From: Bugula neritina
Taxonomy: Eukaryota > Bryozoa > Gymnolaemata > Cheilostomatida > Bugulidae
NCBI GenBank assembly: GCA_964035545.1
Contig: OZ037772.1
Coordinates: forward strand, 1,081,001-1,145,000
Length of the DNA: 64,000 nt
Direction of reading: 5' to 3'
Part shown: in pieces, positions 11,283 through 21,381 of the stretch
How positions within the stretch are numbered: the first letter of the stretch is position 1
Layout: every line of letters starts with the position of its first letter
Notes under the pieces: generated by a model
What the model was told of the DNA's origin: nothing
What the model saw: only the letters and a program-made list of their open reading frames with translations
Database searches by the model: none
Position numbers and translations under genes: made by a program

Positions 11283-11469
11283 AAGATAGCTTTTCCAGAG
11301 GTGTGGACATATTCAAAAGTTTCAAATTTGGGGAAGGAGAATCTATAGAGGTTCACAAGGATGTCCTAGAAAAATTTGACAACTTTTGTAAAAAGACCTC
11401 CAACAAAATAATCAAGAGACATCAACTGCTATCAATAGATGAGTATGTCACCAACTTACATTGTTTATG
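11283..11469 (+). pseudogene. Ty3/gypsy-like gag fragment 1
   Basis: Encodes RGVDIFKSFKFGEGESIEVH, then a segment reading FDNFCKKTSNKIIKRHQLLS and IDEYVTNLH. The same protein is present in the fragments at 11590 and 13947. It resembles the capsid region of Ty3/gypsy gag (a conserved IDEYVTxLH-type motif). It lacks both the N-terminus and the zinc knuckle and skips about eight residues (TKQECL) found in the other copies. Confidence 0.65.
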
Positions 11470-11541
11470 AGCTTGATAGAGATAAAACTTCACTCAATAC
11501 CAGAGACATATTTTCAAATATTGTTTTTTTTGTGTTTGCAG

Positions 11542-11590
11542 GTAAAAGACCATTTCCATGTGATGTCTGTGGCAAGGCTTTCAAGCGCAG
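11542..11590 (+). pseudogene. C2H2 zinc-finger half-exon
   Basis: After a strong TTTGCAG acceptor the sequence reads (G)KRPFPCDVCGKAFKR, the linker and first half of a classical Kruppel-type C2H2 finger (two Cys seen; the His half is missing). It runs straight into gag sequence at the AGAAAAATCTGATAAAG block, so a host zinc-finger exon was cut by, or captured next to, a gag fragment. A stop codon follows in the finger frame. Confidence 0.75.
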
Positions 11591-11945
11591 AAAAATCTGA
11601 TAAAGAGGATAAAACAAAAATGGCCATTCTAATGCGGACCATTAGACCCAGAGGTGTAGACATATTCAAAAGTTTCAAATTTGGGGAAGGAGAATCTAAA
11701 GATGTTTAAAAGGATGTCCTATATAGGAAAATTTGACAACTTTTGGAAAAAGACCTCCAACAAAATAATCAAAACACATCAACTGCTATCGACAAAACAA
11801 GAATGCTTATCAATAGATGAGTATGTCACCAACAGCTTACATGGGATCGCCAGAAAATGTGACCTTGGTGACATGTATGATGTCTTTTTTATGCAGGCCT
11901 TTCTTCTTGGCATATATAATTTTGTATGCTCACATGGAACTATAG
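11590..11945 (+). pseudogene. Ty3/gypsy-like gag fragment 2
   Basis: Reads SEKSDKEDKTKMAILMRTI, RPRGVDIFKSFKFGEGE, then after a frame break FDNFWKKTSNKIIKTHQLLS, CLSIDEYVTNSLHGIARKCD and FFMQAFLLGI. Homology with the copy at 13947 ends at the codon for LLGI, where the 310-bp repeat (11924 onward) takes over. Confidence 0.7.
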
Positions 11946-12233
11946 AAGGAAATGTCAGCTAGAAGAGGAAGGAAATGGAGGTCAAGGCCAGCAACGCAAT
12001 ATCAAGGTCAACTGGAAGAAAGTAGTTTTAGGTCACGACTTGTCATTCTCAATTATGGCGGCTAGTTTGAGCACATTTTTGGACTAGAAGAGGAAGGAGA
12101 CAAGGAGACCACAGAACTCTCTGGGGAGGGAGGTAAAACACGCTTCAGCTACAAAGCAAGAGTTGAAAAGAGAAATAATTGGAAAAAGTTGAAATTTTAC
12201 TCCATTTGATCCAAAATTAACAGATATTAATAA
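11924..12233. repeat. 310-bp dispersed repeat, copy 1
   Basis: Nearly identical (about 20 differences by eye) to 18904-19213 in the same orientation. It contains an internal repeat of CTAGAAGAGGAAGGA (about 11959 and 12086). It has no ORF, no obvious terminal inverted repeat, and no tRNA-like boxes that I can defend. Because it abuts gag fragment 2 it may be non-coding sequence of the same retroelement (LTR or leader). Confidence 0.9.
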
Positions 12234-12438
12234 GAGTTGCAATCACATGTTCTCCTGTAGTTTTCAGAACAAAAGAATGCTTTTGTTGAGCAGAGTCTTA
12301 AGCTTGGTGACTTGACAAAATTGCTTTGATCTTAGATAAGTCACAAAAGCATTTATTTGTAGTTAATCTAAATACTAATATAAGACATTTATAAACTAGA
12401 TCTTAGTTTTAGGTCATATATAGTATGAAATTTTACAG

Positions 12439-13349
12439 ACATGAAGAAACAACTAAAGGAGGTGCTGGATGGGCAGAAAAAACTGATGGCTATAATCACT
12501 GATAGCCATAGTGGCAAAGACAATATAACTGAGCAGCTGGAGGAGCCGCTAAAAACAATACAAGAGTTTGAATCTCATGAAGAACTTCTCCAATCCTCAA
12601 GAGAAAAACGTTCTGCTCTGGTACATAGTATGCTACTATATAATATAGATTGTATAGCTAGTTTAAAAACTTTTGGTGTATAATATGCAATATATAACAT
12701 CCTGGCGTAGTTGATATTAGAATACAATTTCTAGTGAACTGTAGATTTTCAAGCTATAAAGTGTGTTTCTCTTATGAAATGTTTCTCATTAAAGTGTTAG
12801 AAAAAATATTTGCCCCACTGCAATAACACATTGAATGTATTCATGTAAATTCCTGCTATGAAATATAGGTGCATTAATGTTGTAAACAAAGTTTCTTTTC
12901 CAACTGGGAGGAAAAAACTGCGCAGATATGGTGAAAAGAGCCATGAGAAGAATTGGCACCAATGGGCTGTGGAGCCAATTCAGTATGAAGGGCAAAGCCC
13001 ATAAACAACATAAAAAGCTGTCTCTAAAAATATATTGAAATAAAATCTGTATCAAAACTTATCAAATCTCTGGGGCTGCATCAGCAGTTAAAATAGTTGT
13101 TGAGTTGTTGAGTTTAGAATAATTGCTCATCTAAAAATTTACTGCATTCACTAAGTTTTACTTTCTAATTATATTTCAGAAGCTCTGCTGAAAAGTAAAA
13201 GTAATAAAGAAATAGATATAGAGATTGAAGTATCGCTATTTTTGTCGCAGTGCCCTTATCAACTGGGAGGGGATAAGTATAAAAAGACAAGTTTGCAAGA
13301 TGAGGTTTTTGTTCTGTTGTTTTTCATTTTTCTTAACAAAATAAAATAG
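12439..13349 (+). CDS. DUF4806-like gene (partial, 3' exons)
   Basis: Three exons resemble the C-terminal DUF4806 domain found in many invertebrate transposon-derived or zinc-finger proteins of unknown role. Exon A (12439-12620; acceptor TTTTACAG, donor GTACAT) reads DMKKQLKEVLDGQKKLMAII, a coiled coil, then PLKTIQEFESHEELLQSS and KRSAL. Exon B (about 12902-13038) reads GGKNCADMVKRAMRRIGTNG, then LWSQFSMKGKAHKQHKKLSL before a stop. Exon C (13180-13349; acceptor ATTTCAG) reads ALLKSKSNKEIDIEIEVSLF and LSQCPYQLGGDKYKK. The order and motifs (PLKTIxEFE, VKRxMxRIxTN, FSMKGK, ExEVSxFL) are what I know of DUF4806. The donor of exon B is not clear and the 5' exons are not found: gag and repeat sequence lies upstream, so the gene may be broken. 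An AATAAA lies at about 13340-13345. Confidence 0.55.
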
Positions 13350-13946
13350 CCATTACAGAGATCGGTGTAGGATCGCCAACCTTTCACCAATGTTGTATGA
13401 AAACCATTTATGCAACGTTATGCAACACAACGTTTATGGAACGTCGGTGAAAGTTTTGCGATAAACGTTTGTTTTAAAAGTTGTATATAGTACAAAAATG
13501 TGTCGACATTTAAACGTTTATTAAACAATTTGTAAATTGTTGGTGGAGTGATTGTTAAAGAACTAGGGGGATGTTTTGATGGCTCTATAACTGAACCTGA
13601 AGAATCAGCTAGTGCTATACTAGACTGACTATACAAAGATATCAAGCAAGGCTATGTCAATTATTGTACTTGCTATGAGCGATAATTTGCTATACCTCAT
13701 AACCAGCTGCACAGAACCATAGCAATATACCACTGACAGGGTGGGTGGGAGCATGACTAGCAGAGACTTAGCAATTATAAACTAGGTCATGGGGCACTTT
13801 ACAAAAACACAGAATCAGAAAGCAAGTCAGGAAACTGACAGTGCCTTCCTCCTATCAAAAAGGGAGACAATCAACTACTAACCAAAAAAATACTTAAACT
13901 GACACTTCATCTAAATTCGTCAAAATAAAAAATAGTTGTTGTAAAC
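13350..13946. other. Intergenic; no gene supported
   Basis: AT-rich, with a minus-strand ORF of 75 codons (13418-13645) that has no recognised motif. Short direct repeats of AACGTTTAT occur around 13420-13520. Confidence 0.4.
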
Positions 13947-14767
13947 ATGACAACTGCACAAGATGGTGCAGAGTTGTCCACCCAATGGTCTTGCTTCAAG
14001 GAAGAGTTCAACTATTATCTAATAGCCTCAGAAAAATCTGATAAAGAGGATAAAATAAAAATGGCCATTCTAATGCGGACCATTAGACCGAGAGGTGTGG
14101 ACATATTCAAAAGTTTCAAGTTTGGGGAAGGAGAATATAAAGATGTTTACAAGGATGTCCTATATAGGAAAATTTGACAACTTTTGTAAAATGACCTCTA
14201 ACAAAATAATCAAAAGACATCAACTGCTATCGACAAAACAGGAATGCTTATCAATAGATGAGTATGTCACCAACTTACATAGGATCGTCAGAAAATGTGA
14301 CCTTGGTGACATGTATGCTGATTTTTTTATGCAGGCCTTTCTTCTTGGCATCAACGACACGAACAACTTTGTGGAAAATTGTTTGAGGAGTCAGAAAACA
14401 TAGACCTCAAAAAAGCTATTAAAAGTGCAAAGTGGCTGAGAGCTCTCAGAGTAATATGAAGACTATCAAATCGGAAGGAGAATCAATTTATACACTTGGT
14501 TTCAAGGCCGCTAAGGCAAACAAAAGTGCCAAACTGTACTCACGCACAACTGACAAGGAAGCGAATAATCCTGCCAAGTCTAACTGTGGAAACTGTGGCA
14601 ACTCTCATCCTTCCGAAAATGCTTACGGTAAACAGTGTAGTAACTGCAAGAAATCCAACCACTTCAGAGCAGTCTGCAGATCCAGGAAAAACGGCAGAAT
14701 AAATGCAGGCACTGGACACATAGCTAAAACATTAAAGCTTTACCTGCAATGTTTTTACCTTTTTTAG
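13947..14767 (+). pseudogene. Ty3/gypsy-like gag, most complete copy, with zinc knuckle
   Basis: Starts with ATG (MTTAQDGAELSTQWSCFKEE), continues through SEKSDKEDKIKMAILMRTIR and RGVDIFKSFKFGEGEYKDVY, changes frame near 14160, continues FDNFCKMTSNKIIKRHQLLS, IDEYVTNLHRIVRKCDLGDM and FFMQAFLLGINDTNNFVENC, changes frame again, and ends with a Cys-rich segment CGNCGNSHPSENAYGKQC and CKKSNHFRAVCRSRKNG. The last part is the paired zinc-knuckle region typical of Ty3/gypsy gag (CxxCxxxH...C then CxxCxxxxHFxxxC). Gag packages element RNA. Two frame breaks and the lack of protease, reverse transcriptase or integrase downstream show a dead, truncated copy. Confidence 0.75.
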
Positions 14768-17700
14768 GTTAAATGCAATAAAAAGAAGTGCAGTGTCAAA
14801 TATACATGTAGCTTCAAATAGACTTGCACTCATGGCAACTGAAATTCATGGACAATAATAGTTCTATACTCAAAATACGTGCAGATAAGTCAGTAATAAG
14901 TCTAAAGTTGTGTTTATACCTCTCCTGAACAAAGTATTTGTGTTTCAGTTAATAACACTCTTCAGAGTGCACCCTTATATAGTCTTACTGAAACTTGGTG
15001 ACATTTCAACTTGAATTTAATTGCTGACTAAAAATTTGGAAGGTATAAATGCAACTTAGCAAATATTACCTAAAAACCCTATCTAATAAAATAGTTGTGA
15101 AGTTTTAGCTACATGTAACATTTTAATAGACAAAATTACAATCACCCACCCTAGTGCTTACAAACTACAAAACCTGGTTTGATAACCGGGAATTTTAAAT
15201 AACAATTCATTTCATCAAGATTAGAATTAAAATAAATTTTTTATGGCATTCTCACCAAATAAAGATTCGCTGTTATTGTCCAACTTTGCTCTTTTAATCA
15301 AATTATTAAAAGCACTTTGAACGATAGAAGCTGAGTCTACAAAAGAAGGAAGATGCATGTAAATACAATTTTATATCTGAGTGTTATTCCGTGCATTTAA
15401 TCCAAAAATGTTAATAAGAAAAACTGAAGGCTACTGAGTGTGTGTTACAAAAATGTTATATAAAGCCTGAGATCATGCTTTAAAACACTTTAAATATTGC
15501 ATAATATATATTAAATCAAATAAGTACAGGATCAAAATATATATAGATATTATAATTTATTATATGTATAAATATACATGAAGTGCTAGCATAATGTAGC
15601 TAATATTTTATATTATGATAAGCCATAAGTGATCATTATAATTTTAAACAGTGTATAAGTTCGCAGTCTAAATACAATAAATAGATAGCTGTTGTCCATA
15701 TTTTCAATGCAAGCTGATTAGAAATTGCCAGTGCAGAGTGTGACAGCCGATACTGGTTGCTGTATCAGCTGATAATTGTTGCTGCGTCAGCACGGGTGCT
15801 GTTTGGCACGGATGCCTATGTATTATGATTCACTTAACAAAGGGTGAATGAATTGAGGACACAGATGCAGGCCACAACTCTATTTTTTGTTTATTGCCAA
15901 CAGTATATTTTCTAAGTTAGACTTAGACTCGAACTCATACTGATGCTCATACTGTAACCTATAACCATGAGAATTACAAACATCATGTCAACTCAACATT
16001 GATTACACAGCTGACAAAACATTTAGTTGATGAAGTTCAAAACAAAAGATAATATAATACTTGATACTCACAATTAAGTACAGATTGCCTGCATCTTTAG
16101 CAGGAGGAAAATTGAGCTACAGTGACTCATTGAATAAAAACAGCCAGCAAATAGCTATCTCGAAAGCTTTCACAAATAGCTTTCATTTCACAATGGTTTT
16201 TGGAAAGCTGCCAAAACTCCTGCAACACAGAGATCTATACATGGCCTTCAAAGCTATTAAAATATATTTCATAGAGTTCCAATCACCATTAAAACAAAGT
16301 TTGAGTATAGTAGGCAATATAATTACTGAACAGACTAACTTTAAATATATATTAACGTAGGAGGTCTAACATTATTCTTAAAAACAAAGTAACAAAAGTA
16401 ACAAGCCAAAGTTGCTTTCGAAACAAAATAATGATTTACAGGTATACATTATTAAATTAAAATGTTTGGTATTATATTACACCATATAGTTTTTTTGTAA
16501 GCCTTATGCATGATTGTCTCCCCAATCAACAAGAAGTCATATTATGCAGTTTGATGATTTTAATTATTTAAAAAAGATAATTGTATTTTTAGTAAATTGT
16601 TACATGAAACAAAATTGCACATTTCCTCATAAATTTAACTACAGTTGAAACAACATTATTATTTTTTGGTAAGACTGGAAGATATTAAAATAATACTCGA
16701 CCTAAGAAGATACATACCTTTTGCTGTCTCCAACTTGCTGCTCAACTTTTCATTTTTGCTTTTGGTAAAAACAAGCATTTTTTCTAAGAATTTGGTTATA
16801 TAGTGGTTAAAAGTACTATATGGTTTCCCAGCAAGTTTTACCTTGCTGAAATGTAATTTTCCAGTGTCAGAATAGCAGGTTTGACAAAATTTCTTATTTA
16901 TATACTGCTATAATAGTAACAGAGAAAATTATCTGTTCCTGCAATTACTTCTACTAAGGTCTAGAGAGAGAGTGCATCCCTATAATTATGCAAAAGATAA
17001 TAAACCCTTTGTAGTTCTGTAGTTTCTTTTCATCATCATAATAATCAGGAAGCTTAAGTAAGCTTAAAAGTTTTTAATGTACTAAAAATGGCTGCCAAGA
17101 GTTGTACTTTAGTTTGAGCCTTATAAAAAAACCCTGGAATTAGCCTATTTGGCCGCAACTTCAAAAGCACTGTCATAATTATAAATTCTTTTGAAGAAGT
17201 TTACCCTCAAATACTGTATACAATAAAGAAAAATCTTCAAGCTAGGTGTTCTATTTTTCTTGGTTTTGTGTTATCTCAGTACATGCAAAGTTTATAGTTT
17301 CTATGAGAGACCTTTTTCAACTGGCTGAGCATTATAGCTGAAAATTTTGTCTGCTGTCACTACAACGTGAACTTTTATAATAGGAGATGTTAAGAAATGC
17401 TTGCAGCTTACTTTTGCGACTATAAATATTAGACCCTGTAGCATATAAGACACCAAGTTTCATTCACAATAAACCTAATGGGAATCAAGAGATAATAAAT
17501 TCAAAGTTATTACCACATATTATTGAAAATTATCTATACATGTCTTACTCTTTTTTTGTGTAAGTAATCATATTATATGACTAGCAAGAAATTTAGATTT
17601 TGATATTCACCCATTGCGTGAACAATATTTTTTCTAACTGAATTAATTTACTTGAAAAATTTTCAAAACAGGGAAACCAATTCAGCAACTAGTTCTAAAG

Positions 17701-17940
17701 TTTGAAAAAGGCATGTAGCACCAGTGCTACACTGGTCGTCTGTCTTTAAGAGTAACAATTCCAATAGACCATGTAAAACTCAGCCAATCAGCGAAGTGTA
17801 CCAGGTCAATGTCTTACCATTGTAACTGATATAAAATTCTGCAAGTTCAATTGCAAAATGCATGCTTCTAAAAGCTAGTTGTGCAACTTTTTTTTCATGC
17901 ATCATTTAATTTCATATCTTAAATTGATGGCTTTTGAAAC
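14768..17940. other. Long non-coding stretch; no gene supported
   Basis: About 3.2 kb of AT-rich sequence. The longest ORF (16061-16360, plus, 99 codons) begins without a Kozak context or domain I recognise. No LTR pairing with the gag fragment was found. Several runs such as the TATATA-rich segment at 15500-15610 are present. Confidence 0.45.
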
Positions 17941-18196
17941 GAAAAAGGGCTGGAAAGCTGCACAACTTTGAGACATTTCTCAAAGAGAAAACAATTCAGC
18001 ATTGTGGGCAAACCACTCCAGGCGGGATAAGCAAACTCCGACAGCTGGTCAAAGTTTTAGCTACAGAAAAGGAAGAATTGCGAGTATTGTAATTATTCAG
18101 TGAGGAAAACAGCATGCTTACCTTGTTCTGGTAACCACTACACAACTGTGAAGAGAAAGGGCTGGAAAGCTACACAACTTTGAGAGATTTCTCATA
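17941..18196. repeat. Direct repeat pair, about 45 bp, 205 bp apart
   Basis: AAAGGGCTGGAAAGCTGCAC plus AACTTTGAGACATTTCTC at about 17945-17985 recurs at about 18154-18194 with a few substitutions. The spacer has no ORF. It could be a local duplication or the ends of a small element; no target duplication was seen. Confidence 0.7.
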
Positions 18197-18903
18197 CAGA
18201 CAGCTGTTCTATAAGAAGTGTTACATAAGAGTTGTGACTATTGACTATTATATACAGGGTTGTAGGGATGTGGACACAGTTTTAGGATTTCTTATTTTAG
18301 GAATCCAATATTTTAGTTATGTTATGATATCATTAACTTAGCAGAAGCTTTGGTGGAATTTGATATAATGCTTAATTACTACTCAGAGCAGGATAGTTTA
18401 GTATTTTTTTAAAAAGAACATAATATTATATTTGTATTTTCTTATAAATAGATGTTTATTATACATGCCGATCATAAAAGTCAATTCATTATATGGTATA
18501 CTAAAATTACATCTGTAAATAAACATGTGCATGCTGCAGCTGAAGAATAAAAATAAAATGAGAAGGAAACAAAACGTATTCAACTAGATGAGTCATCAAA
18601 TGACATTGCTGTATGAAATGACGAATTAGGAAAGAGAAAGCCTGTGGAAACAAAGCAACACTGAACTACAATGTGGCTAAAAAATACCAGGTCAACAGAA
18701 ATAATATCAAAACCAGTAAATAAAATAACAAGAGGTGTAAAATGTCAATATAATTACACATAGAAAAAATAGGTGACATACAGAATAAAAACTAACAGTT
18801 TAATATTGATAAAGCTTTTCATTTTCACACAAACATAAAATCTTTACAAGGCATTATTGTATATATAACTATTTGTATTAGAAGAGAGAAACAATATAAT
18901 TTA
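18197..18903. other. Non-coding; no gene seen
   Basis: AT-rich sequence without recognisable features. It could hold the missing 3' exons of the minus-strand gene whose last identified exon ends at 19440, but I see no convincing candidate. Confidence 0.4.
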
Positions 18904-19213
18904 GTATGCTCACATGGAACTATAGAAGGAAATGTCAGCTAGAAGAGGAAGGAAATGGAGGTCAAGGCCAGCATGCAATGTCAAGGTCAACTGGAAAAAA
19001 AGTAGTTTTAGGTCACGACTTGTCATTCTCAAACATGGCGGCTAGTTTGAGCACACTTTTGGACTAGAAGAGGAAGGAGGCGAGGAGACCACAGAACTCT
19101 CTGGGGAGGGAGGTAAAACACACTTTAGCTACAAAGCAAGAGTTGAAAAGAGAACTAATTGGAAAAAGTTGAAATTTTACTCAATTTGATCAAAAATGAA
19201 CAGATATTAATAA
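18904..19213. repeat. 310-bp dispersed repeat, copy 2
   Basis: Second copy of the element at 11924-12233, same orientation, with matched ends at GTATGCTCACATGG and CAGATATTAATAA. Inserted just 3' of the last recognised exon of the minus-strand gene. It is followed by an AT-rich inverted-repeat patch (19250-19390, TATATTATAATTATATTA type). Confidence 0.9.
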
Positions 19214-19439
19214 AAAAATTCTACAGATTCTAACGCTGATAAGCCAGGAAAACTATAGCATATTATAATTATATTATCACCTCCATTATATAATAATTAT
19301 ATTACATAATATATTATACTGTTTATATGCCATATTACCATTATATTATATTATAATCATGCTATATTATAAATATGGTATATTATTATATTATACTATC
19401 AATGTACATGACTTGCACCAAGTAGATGCCAATTGTTAC

Positions 19440-21320
19440 CTTTTCTGTGTTGGCAACTTGGGGCAGAACTCTTTTGGGTCGAATGTCTGAAATAGATGGG
19501 GAAGAGATGATTCACCGCCCCTAGCAGAGGCGTGATGTCAGGAGAAGAACCCGAGGCTAAGTTACGACAACTTCTCATGGTGTTGGCGGCTTTGAGAAAG
19601 ATAGCTCTGTCGTACTCCTTGCCTGAAGACAGGAAACGGGTCATTGTACTTCCATAAAGGAAACGTACATGAACTGTATCAGAAGCTCAAACTAACGTCT
19701 GTTAATAGTAATGGAAGATATAACAATCCTAATGAGAATTAAAGGCTCTATTATTAGTAATCATCAGATATTTGAATTTGAATTGTGGGAGGCTAACGCA
19801 CTCACCCTGAGTAAACATCAGTTTGAACAGAGCACTGAGGTTATCTCCAATACTGTTGAGACTAGCTATAGCCTGGGAGCACATATCATATTGCAGCCAC
19901 GGGTCTACCTTAGTAAGTTTCATACCTTCCAACTGTAAAAAGACGACAGAGCGAATAAAAATGAATAACTGAACAGAGAATACATTCCATAACAGGTGGT
20001 TGTCAGGTGGGTGATATTCACTACTGCTTCCCTCTGATCGCGTGATGTAACAGTCAAATATGACATCACATGTCGACTCACTCTACCCTGCGGGTGGCTG
20101 TGACAAGCAGTGCTCCACACTCAGACCACCCACAGTCCAAGCACCTGGAGCACTGCCCACACATGGCAACAAGTGACAAGACAAAGTGCTGGGGATAACT
20201 AGCAATACAAAGAGAATTAACAGTCAGAGTATGAAGCTGGTACTCACAAGTTTGAAGGTGTTCCCAATATCATCTCTATAACTGGTTAGAAAGGATTGCA
20301 CTTGGTTGAGGACTCTGTTAACAGCACCATAAATATCCTCTTCAGCGTGGCAGTTGCCGGCACCTGCACAACATGAAATAACTACCACCTGCTATCCGTT
20401 GACATATGTGAGACCAGTTGCTAGTGACATCAAATGACAGGTACTTGGTTAGCAAATTTATACAAAGATGAGAGTTCTACTGTCACTTGATCAAAGCTTC
20501 CGACACTCTTTGCCTAGTGTGACTCATAAGTTATATATGACTTAGGCTAGCAGGTAAGCATGAGCTCATTTTATAAGCTATGTAGCTCAAAACTATGCAA
20601 GCATCGTACCATAAAGAGACACCACTATACACCGCACCATTAGTATGAGAGTCTTCATAAGAACTAAAGCTACACTCAAGCCCCACCAGCATGATAGAAT
20701 ATGTCACAGACACTTACTATTGCACATATAGTCTATGAATGAGAGGGTTGCAGTTAGCTTCTCTGTAGATGTATGGATACATTGAGCAAAGGCACCTTGG
20801 GCACATGCCATGCGCACATCTGTTGACAGCTGTCAAGTACATGGCAGTACATATTGATGAACAGGTTTGAATGTAATCAACCAGGATTACTGCCACGTTA
20901 TAAAAACACAGGGTCTAAAAACTTAGATCTATTTGAGAGACTTTAAATCTTGGTGAAGAGAAAATACAACTCATCAGAAATATGTACAAATTATTACTAA
21001 CTGGTATGTATCATATAGTATGTATTACAAATATTATAAGAAAGCCTGTCTAATGCAAAAACACTAAGTGCACTTGTTACTGCTACTACAACCATTGGAC
21101 AATCACCTGCATGAATTTAATGATGAGCCTGGATATCTTATTGCTGAGCTGTGACATCCTCTGCACAGTGTCTGCAAGGTGCTCGAGTCAATATCATCAC
21201 ACACACTAGAGCACAGCTGGCACTGTTCCATCAACACCTCCGATGAGGTCACCAGTTGCAGACAACACGTCCCTGTAGCTTCTTGACGCTGAGAATCTTC
21301 TGGCTCTATAAGTTTGTATA

Positions 21321-21381
<61 letters not shown>

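Noticed and set aside
19622-19806. Minus-strand gene as a cyclase-associated protein or vinculin/talin relative
   Set aside because: Helix patterns look loosely similar, but no diagnostic motif could be matched; left unnamed.
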